A stretch of DNA of 13,009 bases from an uncultured bacterium. GTDB lineage: Bacteria > Planctomycetota > UBA1135 > GCA-002686595. The position numbers were made by a program, and so were the translations under genes. The stretch covers positions 1 through 13,009 of the forward strand of contig CADEGS010000123.1 in the NCBI GenBank assembly GCA_902826945.1, written 5' to 3'. Under the pieces are notes generated by a model that was not told the DNA's origin, did not search any database, and was given only the letters and a program-made list of their open reading frames with translations. Positions 1 to 6,109 of the stretch are shown in pieces. Within the stretch, counting starts at the first letter, position 1, and each line of letters starts with the position of its first letter.

Positions 1-1
1 G

Positions 2-139
2 CTCGTGCTGGCGGCGCTGCCGCTCCTCGTGCGGCCCGACCCGCGCGCGTCGGTCGGGCTGGGCGTCCCGCTGGCGGTGCTCGGCGCGGGCGCGCTGGCG
101 CTGGTCGGGGCGGCGGCGCTGCGCCTGGCGGGCGCGTGA
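2..139 (+). CDS. C-terminal end of an unidentified integral membrane protein (partial)
   Basis: This is an open frame entering from the left edge and ending at TGA 137-139. Forty-five codons are visible and every one ends in G or C, the pattern of the genuine genes here, so I take it as coding. The peptide holds two hydrophobic stretches rich in Leu, Ala, Val and Gly (about residues 1-10 and 18-45) separated by a short polar piece with RPDPR, which looks like the last two membrane segments of a permease-like protein with almost no cytoplasmic tail. No family motif is visible, so the function cannot be given. It converges on the - strand gene ending at 192, with 52 bases between them. Confidence 0.55.
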   Translation, partial: LVLAALPLLVRPDPRASVGLGVPLAVLGAGALALVGAAALRLAGA

Positions 140-141
140 GC

Positions 142-156
142 GCCTCGATCCGAGGC
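142..156. terminator. Short GC hairpin between convergent genes, possible terminator
   Basis: GCCTCG (142-147), loop ATC, CGAGGC (151-156) form a perfect 6-bp stem three bases after the stop of the upstream gene and 36 bases beyond the stop of the convergent gene at 192. There is no T-run on either side, so an intrinsic terminator is only suggested by position. Confidence 0.3.
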
Positions 157-191
157 TGCCGGCGAGACGCGGGAGCTCTCGGAGCGTTCGC

Positions 192-803
192 TCAGCCGTC
201 GAGCTCGCGCCGCAGCGCGCGCGCCAGGAGCTCGCGCGCGCGCGGGGCGAGCAAGGCGTCCGCCGCCTCGGCCGCCGCGCGCAGCGCGCCCGCGCGCGCC
301 CCGGCGGCGAGCGCGCCGCGCAGGTGGGCGGCGAGCTGGCGCTCCTGCTCCAGCGCGGCCAGCGCGACGACGGCCAGCAGCTCGCGGCGCGCGAGGTCGA
401 GCCCGCCGCGCGCCAGCACGCGCCCGTAGGCGTGCGCGAGCACCCAGCGCTCGAGCAGCGGGTGGCAGGCGCCGAGCCGCTCGCGCACCGCCGGCGCGCG
501 CGCGCCGTAGACCGCGCCGAAGGCTCGCTCGCCGGCGCCCGCGGCGGGCTCGTCGAGCTCGCCCGGCTCGGGCGCGCCCAGGCCGCCGTGCTCGAGCAGC
601 ACGCTCCAGGCCTCGACCACGCGCGGCACGCCCGCGAAGAGGTGCGCCTGCAGGAGCGCCTCGCGCCAGGCGCGGTCGGGCTCGCCCGCGGGCGCCGCGC
701 GGCGCAGGCGCGCGAGCTCGTCGAAGCGGCCGAGCTGGACGGCGAGCGCCAGCCGCACCAGGCGGCGGTCGCGCTCGGAGAGGGTCTCGAGGGCGTCGGG
801 CAC
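192..803 (-). CDS. Carboxymuconolactone decarboxylase (CMD/AhpD-like) family protein
   Basis: This is a 203-residue all-alpha protein of the CMD/AhpD superfamily. Two half-repeats can be seen. Residues 47-72 contain REALLQAHLFAGVPRVVEAW, typical of the first CMD half. Residues 114-170 contain HPLLERWVLAHAYGRVL, a Leu-Asp-x-x-x-R-R-E-L-L stretch, and ERQLAAHLRGAL, the hallmark of the second half with its conserved Glu and His. The CxxC pair of peroxidase-type AhpD members is absent, so a peroxidase role is unlikely; substrate and reaction are unknown. The start is taken as GTG at 803, eight bases after the psd stop, because homology-like sequence begins right there; no Shine-Dalgarno is evident. 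It probably shares a transcript with psd. The end is rich in Ala and Arg. Confidence 0.75.
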   Translation of the reverse strand: MPDALETLSERDRRLVRLALAVQLGRFDELARLRRAAPAGEPDRAWREALLQAHLFAGVPRVVEAWSVLLEHGGLGAPEPGELDEPAAGAGERAFGAVYGARAPAVRERLGACHPLLERWVLAHAYGRVLARGGLDLARRELLAVVALAALEQERQLAAHLRGALAAGARAGALRAAAEAADALLAPRARELLARALRRELDG

Positions 804-811
804 GCGCTGGC

Positions 812-1621
812 TCAGGCGGGGGGCGCGGCCGACAGCGTGCCGATCGCGCGGCCCAGACGCAGGGTGCGGCCGGCGTGGAGCTCCGGCGCGGGCCGCGCGG
901 CGCCGGGCGGTGCGACCAGGACGACGGTCGAGCCCATCTCGAAGCGGCCGAGCTCCGCGCCGCGCGCGAAGGGGAGCGGCTGCGCCGGGCGCTCGCCGCG
1001 CGGGACGCCGACGACGCGCACGCGGCCGACGTTGAGCGCGCCGACGAGCACGAGGTACCACGCGCCGCCGGGCCCGGCGAGGCGCAGCACGGCGCGCTCG
1101 TTCTCGGCCAGCACGCGCTCGCGGCGCGCCAGCACGCGCGGGTTCACCGAGTAGCGCGAGCCCGGCAGCCAGCGCACCTCGGTGAGCGTGCAGTCGAACG
1201 GCGCGTGCACGCGGTGGTAGTCGCGCGGGCCGAGGTAGATCGTCCAGGCCGTGCCGCCCTCGAGCTCGGCGGCGGAGCTCGCCGCGAGCAGCGCGCCGAC
1301 CTCGTAGCGCCTGCCCTTCGCCTGCAGCAGCGTTCCCGACGCGACGGGGTCGAGCGCCTGCAGCACGCCGTCGCACGGCGCGAGCAGCGCGCGCGGGTCG
1401 GCCTCGAGCGGGCGCGCGCCCTCGCGCAGGCGGCGCACGAAGAAGGCGCCCAGGCTCGGGTAGCCGCGCGCGCCGAGCTGCGCCTCGCCGGCGTCCGCGC
1501 CGGTGACGCGGCAGTACGCGCCGTAGACCAGCGGGCGCAGCGGCGTGGGCACCTTGCGGTCGGCCAGCCAGCCGGCGGCGTGCGACAGGCGCGCGAGGAG
1601 CGGGGTCGCGGAGGGGCGCAT
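812..1621 (-). CDS. psd: Phosphatidylserine decarboxylase proenzyme
   Basis: Decarboxylates phosphatidylserine to phosphatidylethanolamine at the membrane. The 269-residue proenzyme should cut itself into a large beta chain and a small alpha chain carrying a pyruvoyl group made from Ser231. The cleavage site is visible as GRFEMGSTVVL (Gly230-Ser231), with Met where E. coli has Leu in LGST. The other triad members known from E. coli (Asp90, His147) correspond to Asp84 in APCDG and His139 in PRDYHRVHAPFD; the first His of that motif is His136. Further family marks are GYPSLGAFFVRRLREG and LVGALNVGRV. Start: ATG at 1621 gives the usual beginning just before the LSxxxGWLADRK stretch. An in-frame ATG at 1672 would add 17 residues and is less likely. 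It is divergent from the ACT-domain gene and upstream of the CMD gene. Neither start has a clear Shine-Dalgarno. Confidence 0.95.
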   Translation of the reverse strand: MRPSATPLLARLSHAAGWLADRKVPTPLRPLVYGAYCRVTGADAGEAQLGARGYPSLGAFFVRRLREGARPLEADPRALLAPCDGVLQALDPVASGTLLQAKGRRYEVGALLAASSAAELEGGTAWTIYLGPRDYHRVHAPFDCTLTEVRWLPGSRYSVNPRVLARRERVLAENERAVLRLAGPGGAWYLVLVGALNVGRVRVVGVPRGERPAQPLPFARGAELGRFEMGSTVVLVAPPGAARPAPELHAGRTLRLGRAIGTLSAAPPA

Positions 1622-1670
1622 GCCGGGTACGATCGCGGCCCGCGGCGCGCGGGGCAAGCGCGGCGCCGGC

Positions 1671-2147
1671 ATGGACGACGGGCGCGCGCACCACGACCTC
1701 CCCTCCGCGCTGGCGGGCATGCGCTGGCGGCTCGAGCCCGGGCGCTTCGCGCTGTGCGGCCTGCCGGCCCCGCCGGGGGAGGAGGCGCTGGCGCTCTTCG
1801 CCGCGCTCGCCCCCGCGGCGCTCGTGCACGAGGCGGACGAGACGACGCTGCTCGTCCGCGAGGAGCGGCTCGCGGCGCTGCGCGCGCGCTGGCCCGAGGC
1901 GCGCGTCGAGGAGGGGCTCCGCTGGGTGCGCTTCGAGGCGGCGCTGGCCTGGGACCTGGTCGGCTTCCTCGCGCACGTCACCGGCCGGCTGGCGGCGGCG
2001 GGCGTGCCGCTCGGGGTCGTGTGCGGCTTCCGGCGCGACCACGTGTTCGTCGCGGAGCGCTTCCTGCCGGCGGCGCGGCGCGCGCTCGAGGAGCTCTTCG
2101 GGCCGCCGCTCCCCGCCGCGGGGGAGGGCGCGCCTGCCGCGCGTTGA
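1671..2147 (+). CDS. ACT-domain-containing protein (small ligand-binding regulator type)
   Basis: A protein of 158 residues that looks like the small stand-alone ACT proteins. The second half carries the best evidence: WVRFEAALAWDLVGFLAHV, then GRLAAAGVPLGVVCGFRRDH and VFVAERFLPAARRALEELF, that is, a beta strand, a helix, 'aGvPl..v..f..Dh' and 'vFV.e...' followed by a final helix. Such proteins bind amino acids or similar ligands; no catalytic domain is attached, and the ligand cannot be read from the sequence. ATG 1671 is preferred as the first Met after the psd start region. An upstream in-frame start near 1545 would run through psd on the opposite strand. The stop codon TGA (2145-2147) lies inside the -35 box of the next promoter. 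The C-terminus (PPLPAAGEGAPAAR) is disordered-looking. Confidence 0.7.
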   Translation: MDDGRAHHDLPSALAGMRWRLEPGRFALCGLPAPPGEEALALFAALAPAALVHEADETTLLVREERLAALRARWPEARVEEGLRWVRFEAALAWDLVGFLAHVTGRLAAAGVPLGVVCGFRRDHVFVAERFLPAARRALEELFGPPLPAAGEGAPAAR

Positions 2148-2172
2148 CAGCGCGAGCCCGCGCTCCTACAAC
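2144..2172 (+). promoter_or_regulatory. Sigma70-type promoter of the glmU-prs-rplY group
   Basis: A perfect TTGACA (2144-2149), a 17-base spacer and TACAAC (2167-2172) match the housekeeping promoter pattern, with the expected start of transcription near 2179 and a leader of about 55 bases. The -35 box overlaps the stop codon of the ACT gene. A small hairpin (GCCCC 2177-2181, loop CTC, GGGGC 2185-2189) sits at the predicted transcript start. Confidence 0.7.
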
Positions 2173-2233
2173 CTTCGCCCCCTCGGGGCGAGCGGCCCCG
2201 TCCCGGCGCCGCGCCGCCACCCGAGCCGAAACC

Positions 2234-2986
2234 ATGGGCATCGCCGGAACCGTCGTGATCCTGGCCGCCGGCCAGGGCACGCGCATGCGCTCGGAGCGGC
2301 CCAAGGTGCTGCACGAGCTCTCCGGCCGGCCGATGCTGGCGCTCGTGCTCGAGCTGGCGGCGGAGCTCGCGGCCGAGCGCGTGATCCTGGTCGTGGGCCA
2401 CGGAGCCGAGGAGGTGCGCCGTTTCGTCGAGCGCGACTTCCCCGCGCTCGGCGTGCGCTTCGTGACCCAGGCCGAGCGGCGCGGGACCGGCCACGCCGTG
2501 CAGCAATGCATGCCCGAGCTGGCCGGCGCGCCGGGGCCGGTGGTGGTCCTGTACGGCGACATGCCGCTCCTGCGCGCCGCGAGCGTGGGCCGGCTGTGCG
2601 CGGCCCAGCGCGGCGCGGCGGCGGCGGTCCTGACGGCGGAGCCGGCCGAGGCGCGCGGCTTCGGGCGCGTCCTGCGCGACCCGCGGGGCGCCTTCCGCGG
2701 CATCGTCGAGGAGAAGGACGCCTCCGCCGAGGAGCGCGCGCTGCGCGAGGTGAACGTCGGCGTCTACGCCTTCGAGCCCGCCGGGCTCCTGCGCTGCCTG
2801 CCGCGCCTCTCCGATCGGAACGCGCAGAGAGAGTATTATCTGACCGACGTGCTGCGCCTCCTGCTCGACGACGGCGAGCGGGTGGCGACCGTGGCCCTGG
2901 CCGACGAGCGCGAGGCCATCGGCATCAACACGCTCGACCACCTGGCCGAGGCGCAGGCGGTCGTCGACGAGCGCGCTCGCGCCTGA
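2234..2986 (+). CDS. glmU: GlmU-type N-acetylglucosamine-1-phosphate uridyltransferase, N-terminal domain only
   Basis: A nucleotidyltransferase of 250 residues, expected to form UDP-GlcNAc from GlcNAc-1-phosphate and UTP, the precursor for peptidoglycan and lipid A. The signature LAAGQGTRMRSERPKVLH (about 10-27) holds the substrate-binding Lys24. Gln79 and RGTGHA (83-88) match the uridine-binding QxxxxGTAHA stretch. YGDMPL (107-112) supplies the metal-binding Asp109. IVEEKD (157-162), Asn174 in NVGVYAF, and Asn232 in GINTLDHL complete the site. Classical GlmU is about 450 residues, with a left-handed beta-helix acetyltransferase after residue 230; here the frame ends just after the linker helix, so that half is missing. 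ATG 2234 begins right at the first strand; no good Shine-Dalgarno is seen. Position before prs, rplY and pth matches the glmU-prs-ctc-pth order known from Bacillus, supporting the glmU name. Confidence 0.85.
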   Translation: MGIAGTVVILAAGQGTRMRSERPKVLHELSGRPMLALVLELAAELAAERVILVVGHGAEEVRRFVERDFPALGVRFVTQAERRGTGHAVQQCMPELAGAPGPVVVLYGDMPLLRAASVGRLCAAQRGAAAAVLTAEPAEARGFGRVLRDPRGAFRGIVEEKDASAEERALREVNVGVYAFEPAGLLRCLPRLSDRNAQREYYLTDVLRLLLDDGERVATVALADEREAIGINTLDHLAEAQAVVDERARA

Positions 2987-3002
2987 TCCCCGAGACCGCC
3001 CC

Positions 3003-3008
3003 AGGAGA
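3003..3008 (+). promoter_or_regulatory. Shine-Dalgarno of prs, supports a GTG start
   Basis: AGGAGA lies six bases before GTG 3015, the only start that gives the full N-terminus of the enzyme. Confidence 0.75.
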
Positions 3009-3014
3009 GTCCCC

Positions 3015-3974
3015 GTGCCCGACGCCTACCGCGACACGATCCGATTGATCGCCGGAACGGCGCACGTGGAGCTGGCCCAGGCGATCGCCGGCTGCACGGA
3101 CATCGCGCTCAGCGACGCGCAGATCGGCCGCTTCCCCGACGGCGAGATCGACATCAAGGTCAACGACGACGTGCGCGGCACGGACTGCTTCGTCCTGCAG
3201 CCCCTGTGCCCGCCGGTGAACGAGAACTGGATCGAGCTCCTGCTCCTGCTCGACTGCCTGCGGCGCGCCTCGGCGGGGCGCATCACGGCCGTGATGCCCT
3301 ACTACGGCTACGCGCGCAAGGACCGCAAGGACGAGGGGCGCGTGCCGATCAGCGCCAAGGTGGTCGCGAACACGATCGTGCAGGCCGGCGCCGACCGCGT
3401 GCTGACGATCGACATGCACGCGGCGCAGATCCAGGGCTTCTACGACATCCCGGTGGACCACCTCTACGCCAAGCCCGTCCTGATGAAGGCCATCGTCGAG
3501 ATGGCGATCGAGGAGCCGGTGATCGTCACGCCCGACGTGGGCGGCATCAAGATGGCGCGCTCCTACGCGAAGGCGCTGGGGGCGGACCTGGCGATCGTGG
3601 ACAAGCGCCGCGTGTCGGGCTCGAAGATCGAGGTCGAGCACATGATCGGCGAGGTCGAGGACCGCAACGTGATCATCGTGGACGACATGATCTCGACCGG
3701 CGGCTCGATCAGCGAGGCGGCCAAGGTCGTGCGCAAGCACGGCGCCAAGCGCATCGTGCTGGCCGTGTCCCACGCGGTCCTGTGCGGGCCCGCCGTCGAG
3801 CGGCTGGACGCCTGCCCGGCCGACACGATCCTCGTCACCGACACGATCCCGCGCCGCGGCAAGTCGCCCGAGCGCATGCGGGTCGTCTCGATCGCCCCGC
3901 TGCTCGCGCAGGCGATCCACAACGTGCACCAGTCGAAGTCCCTGAGCGTCCTGTTCGACAGGTTCGACGGCTGA
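3015..3974 (+). CDS. prs: Ribose-phosphate pyrophosphokinase (PRPP synthetase, class I)
   Basis: Transfers pyrophosphate from ATP to ribose-5-phosphate, giving PRPP for purine, pyrimidine, histidine, tryptophan and NAD synthesis in the cytoplasm. The length of 319 residues is normal for class I enzymes. Motifs seen: GRFPDGEIDIKV (38-49); YYGYARKDRKDEGRVPISAK (96-115), containing the ATP-binding and catalytic flexible loop; the signature TIDMHAAQIQGFYDIPVDHL (131-150) with the metal-binding Asp and His; VTPDVGGIKMAR (171-182); and the PRPP-binding loop VIIVDDMISTGGS (219-231). All key positions are present. It starts at GTG with a strong Shine-Dalgarno, 28 bases after glmU. No terminator lies before rplY, so the three genes are probably one transcript. 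Confidence 0.97.
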   Translation: MPDAYRDTIRLIAGTAHVELAQAIAGCTDIALSDAQIGRFPDGEIDIKVNDDVRGTDCFVLQPLCPPVNENWIELLLLLDCLRRASAGRITAVMPYYGYARKDRKDEGRVPISAKVVANTIVQAGADRVLTIDMHAAQIQGFYDIPVDHLYAKPVLMKAIVEMAIEEPVIVTPDVGGIKMARSYAKALGADLAIVDKRRVSGSKIEVEHMIGEVEDRNVIIVDDMISTGGSISEAAKVVRKHGAKRIVLAVSHAVLCGPAVERLDACPADTILVTDTIPRRGKSPERMRVVSIAPLLAQAIHNVHQSKSLSVLFDRFDG

Positions 3975-4017
3975 GTCGTTTCTGGTCTGTGTCCGAACCA
4001 TCCAGGAGAAACGAACG

Positions 4018-4629
4018 ATGAGCGCTACCCTCAAGGCCATCCTCCGCGACAAGCTCGGCAGCCGGTTCGCCCGGCGCCTGCGCGCCCAGGGGCGGATCCC
4101 CGCCTCCATCCAGGGCGAGCACCGGGACAACGTGGACTTCTCGATCGACGAGGTCGAGTTCCTGACGGCACGCCGTCACCACGAGCACCTCTTCGACATC
4201 GAGTTCGACGGCCGCGCGGCCGAGACGGCGGTCGTCCGCGAGCTCGCCTGGGACGCCTTCGGCGACGAGATCGTGCACGTCGAGTTCCGCCGCGTGGTGC
4301 GCGGCCAGAAGACGCGCATCGAGGTGCCGCTCGAGTTCCTCGGCCACCCGAAGGGCGGCGTGCTGAACCACAGCGTCACGCACGTCACGGTGATGGCGCT
4401 GCCCTCGCAGATCCCCGACGTGATCGAGGTCAAGGTCGACGGGCTCGACCTGGGGCAGGCGATCTACGCGCGCGACCTCGAGCTCCCCGACGGCGTGGAC
4501 CTGGCGATCGAGCCCGGCCTGCGCGTGGCGAACGTGACCACCGTGCGCGAGGAGCCGGCGGCCCCGGCCCCCGGCGCCGAGGGCGCGGAGGGCGCCGCCG
4601 CACCGGCGGCCACGCCGCCCGCCTCCTGA
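4018..4629 (+). CDS. rplY: 50S ribosomal protein L25 (Ctc/TL5 long form)
   Basis: Binds 5S rRNA in the large subunit. Its 203 residues show the long Ctc/TL5 layout: an N-terminal L25 beta-barrel domain (about 1-90, starting MSATLKAILRDKLGSRFARR with the typical LRxxGxIPASIQG stretch) and a C-terminal TL5 domain (about 95-182, with PLEFLGHPKGGVLNH, LPSQIPDVIEVKVDGLDLGQ and the P-D-G-V-D stretch). The final 25 residues are almost only Ala, Pro, Gly and Glu, an unstructured tail. The Shine-Dalgarno AGGAGA (4004-4009) is eight bases before ATG. It sits between prs and pth, as ctc does in Bacillus. The 43 bases between prs and this gene hold only the ribosome binding site. Confidence 0.95.
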   Translation: MSATLKAILRDKLGSRFARRLRAQGRIPASIQGEHRDNVDFSIDEVEFLTARRHHEHLFDIEFDGRAAETAVVRELAWDAFGDEIVHVEFRRVVRGQKTRIEVPLEFLGHPKGGVLNHSVTHVTVMALPSQIPDVIEVKVDGLDLGQAIYARDLELPDGVDLAIEPGLRVANVTTVREEPAAPAPGAEGAEGAAAPAATPPAS

Positions 4630-4640
4630 CCGGACGGGAC

Positions 4641-4673
4641 GGCGGCGCGCGCGGGCTTGCGCGCCGCGCCGCC
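4641..4673 (+). terminator. GC-rich hairpin after rplY, possible terminator
   Basis: GGCGGCGCG (4641-4649) pairs perfectly with CGCGCCGCC (4665-4673) around a 15-base loop. An alternative 7-bp stem (4644-4650 with 4659-4665) also exists. It begins 11 bases after the rplY stop and is followed by a pyrimidine-rich stretch rather than a true T-run. It overlaps the -35 box of the next promoter, so it could end one transcript just where the next begins. The surrounding base composition makes chance pairing fairly common. Confidence 0.35.
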
Positions 4674-4684
4674 CTCCCTACACT
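4657..4684 (+). promoter_or_regulatory. Probable promoter of pth-rpsF-rpsR-rplI
   Basis: TTGCGC (4657-4662), 16 bases, TACACT (4679-4684). The -10 box and what follows (CTACACTCTTCTGCCCC) closely resemble the glmU promoter (CTACAACCTTCGCCCC). Expected start of transcription is near 4691, which supports the pth start at 4735 rather than 4657. Confidence 0.5.
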
Positions 4685-4690
4685 CTTCTG

Positions 4691-4717
4691 CCCCCGCGGG
4701 CCGAGCGCCTGCGGGGG
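4691..4717 (+). other. Leader hairpin overlapping the G-rich ribosome-binding region of pth
   Basis: CCCCCGC (4691-4697) can pair with GCGGGGG (4711-4717) around a 13-base loop. The 3' arm overlaps the only Shine-Dalgarno-like stretch before pth, GGGGGGAG (4713-4720), which lies 14 bases before ATG 4735. If the promoter above is right, the stem would be at the very 5' end of the message and could hide the ribosome binding site. This is inference from sequence pairing only. Confidence 0.35.
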
Positions 4718-4734
4718 GAGTCCCGCGACGAGCG

Positions 4735-5403
4735 ATGCTCCCGCTGCCCCCGCGACGCTTGGTGATCGGGCTGGGCAATCCGGGAGCCGAGCACGAGGGC
4801 ACCCGACACAACGTCGGGTTCCGCGTGCTCGACCGACTGGCGCGCGCCGCGGACACGTTCTTTGAAGGATCGCGCGCTCCCGAGGGGTACGACGGGCCGC
4901 GGAACTTCGCCTGGGCGCGCTGGCGCGAGCCGCCGGCGCTCCTGGTGGAGCCGCTGACCTGGATGAACCGCTCGGGCGACGCCGTGCTGCCGCTCGTGGC
5001 GTGGGCCGGCCTCGGGCCGGGAGACCTGCTCGTCGTGTACGACGACATGGACCTCCCGACCGGAGCGCTGCGCATCCGCCCCGGCGGCGGGGCGGGCGGG
5101 CAGAAGGGCATGCGATCCATCCTGACCTCCCTGGCGACCGAGTCCGTGCCGCGCCTGCGCGTGGGCGTCGGACGGCCGCCGACCGACGCGGTGCGTCACG
5201 TGCTCTCCGGGTTCGACCCCGACGAGCAGCGGCGGATCGACGAAGCGGCCGACGAGGCCTGCGACGCGATCCGCCTCTGGCTCGAGACGGGGGACCTGGA
5301 GCGCTGCATGACGCGGTTCCACAGCCGCTGGCGATCCGCCTCGGCGCGGGCCGACGGGGCCCCCGACGAGAGCGCACGAAGCGAACGGAAGGAAGACGAG
5401 TGA
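4735..5403 (+). CDS. pth: Peptidyl-tRNA hydrolase
   Basis: Cleaves the ester bond of peptidyl-tRNAs that fall off the ribosome, recycling tRNA. The family marks are clear in 222 residues: VIGLGNPG (10-17) with Asn15, TRHNVGF (23-29) with the catalytic His25, LTWMNRSG (74-81) with Met77 and Asn78, VVYDDMDLPTG (100-110) with the active-site Asp, and GGGAGGQKGMRSI (117-129). At the place of E. coli His113-Asn114 (GGHNG) the protein has Gln123-Lys124. RLRVGVGRP (140-148) and VLSGFDPDE (156-164) complete the fold. The last 25 residues are a charged extension. ATG 4735 starts just before the first strand; an upstream in-frame start at 4657 would lie within the promoter. The TGA overlaps the GTG start of rpsF (GTGA), implying coupled translation. 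Confidence 0.95.
   Translation: MLPLPPRRLVIGLGNPGAEHEGTRHNVGFRVLDRLARAADTFFEGSRAPEGYDGPRNFAWARWREPPALLVEPLTWMNRSGDAVLPLVAWAGLGPGDLLVVYDDMDLPTGALRIRPGGGAGGQKGMRSILTSLATESVPRLRVGVGRPPTDAVRHVLSGFDPDEQRRIDEAADEACDAIRLWLETGDLERCMTRFHSRWRSASARADGAPDESARSERKEDE
5389..5395 (+). promoter_or_regulatory. Shine-Dalgarno of rpsF inside pth, decides the GTG start
   Basis: AAGGAAG lies four to six bases before GTG 5400, within the last codons of pth. The GTG shares its last two bases with the pth stop TGA. Confidence 0.7.
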
Positions 5404-5843
5404 CCCGTACCTACGAAGGCATGTTCCTGCTCGACAACGAGTTCGTGCGCGGCGGCTGGGAGCCGGCCAAGACGGCCGTGTCGAACCTGCTGGCGAAGCA
5501 CGGCGGCAAGACGCGCTCCGCGCGGCGCTGGGCGGAGCGCAAGCTCGCCTACCCGATCCGCGGACGGCGGCGCGGCACCTACCTCCTGACCTACTACGAC
5601 ATCGACCCCGACTCGGTGCCGAGCCTGGTGCGGGAGCTCGACATCCACGAGCACGTCCTGCGCTACCTGCTCCTGCGCGCCGAGGAGGTGCCGGAGAAGG
5701 AGCTCGAGCTGAGCCAGGCCGAGCTCGCGAGCGACTTCGTCGCGCCCGAGCCGCCCTCGGACGACGCCGCCGACCCCGACGAGGGGAAGCGCGCCGTCGA
5801 GGAGGAAGAGGACCTGGACCTGGACCTGGACAGCAACGACTGA
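5400..5843 (+). CDS. rpsF: 30S ribosomal protein S6 with long acidic tail
   Basis: Small-subunit protein that binds the central 16S rRNA domain as a pair with S18. The S6 ferredoxin-like fold covers residues 1-95: MTRTYEGMFLLDN at the start, VSNLLAKHGGKTRSARRWAE, RKLAYPIRGRRRGTYLLTYY (the S6 'grrkLaYpI.g...G.Y' region) and LDIHEHVLRYLLLR. The total of 147 residues is longer than the core because of a tail from about 96 on, very acidic at the end, with EEEED and then alternating Asp-Leu to the terminus. E. coli S6 is glutamylated at its C-terminus by RimK; the tail here is acidic by encoding. It starts at GTG overlapping the pth stop and is followed after ten bases by rpsR. Confidence 0.95.
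   Translation: MTRTYEGMFLLDNEFVRGGWEPAKTAVSNLLAKHGGKTRSARRWAERKLAYPIRGRRRGTYLLTYYDIDPDSVPSLVRELDIHEHVLRYLLLRAEEVPEKELELSQAELASDFVAPEPPSDDAADPDEGKRAVEEEEDLDLDLDSND
5811..5828 (+). repeat. Three tandem copies of GACCTG in the rpsF tail
   Basis: GACCTG repeats three times without change and is followed by another GAC, encoding Asp-Leu-Asp-Leu-Asp-Leu-Asp near the S6 C-terminus. A hexamer repeat keeps frame, so copy-number change would only lengthen or shorten the acidic tail. Confidence 0.9.
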
Positions 5844-5853
5844 GGAGCGAGCC

Positions 5854-6093
5854 ATGGCCATGCGCAAAGGCGGACCGCGACCCGCTGCTCGTCGCGGCAA
5901 GAAGATCCAGCTCAACCTCAAGCCCCAGCAGAAGATCGACTACAAGGACCTGGAGCTCGTCGGCAAGTGCGTCGGCTCCCAGGGACAGATCTTCTCGCGG
6001 CGGCGCACCGGCCTGGACGCCCAGGGGCAGCGCGAGCTGAAGGCAGCCATCAAGCGCGCGCGTCACATGGCGCTCCTGCCCTTCGTCAACTGA
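5854..6093 (+). CDS. rpsR: 30S ribosomal protein S18
   Basis: Partner of S6 on the platform of the small subunit. The 79 residues match the family length. The core reads KIDYKDLELVGKCVGSQGQI, then FSRRRTGLDAQGQRELKAAI and KRARHMALLPFVN, all standard S18 elements (the 'IDYKD..lL..fis..GkI.pRR.TG' block and the 'KRAR..aLLPf' end). The N-terminus is basic and Gly/Pro/Arg-rich. GAGGAG (5842-5847) is six bases before ATG 5854 and overlaps the rpsF stop, so translation is probably coupled. A second ATG two codons later is possible but worse placed. In many bacteria ssb lies between rpsF and rpsR; here nothing does. Confidence 0.96.
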   Translation: MAMRKGGPRPAARRGKKIQLNLKPQQKIDYKDLELVGKCVGSQGQIFSRRRTGLDAQGQRELKAAIKRARHMALLPFVN

Positions 6094-6109
6094 CCCGGAG
6101 CCCCCGACC

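Noticed and set aside
195..330. Dense GCGCGC-rich stretch that looks like a simple repeat
   Set aside because: It is the Ala/Arg/Leu-rich C-terminal coding region of the CMD-like gene; no fixed repeat unit is present.
875..2230. Upstream extension of the glmU frame across psd
   Set aside because: The frame is open only because stops are rare at this GC content. The product before Met 2234 is Arg/Ala/Gly-rich, and a promoter lies at 2144-2172.
2925..4130. Long - strand frame opposite prs and the start of rplY
   Set aside because: The + strand carries complete Prs and L25; the antisense product is biased in composition and spans two real genes.
4657..4734. Longer N-terminus for pth
   Set aside because: It adds 26 residues with no family match and would start inside the predicted promoter.
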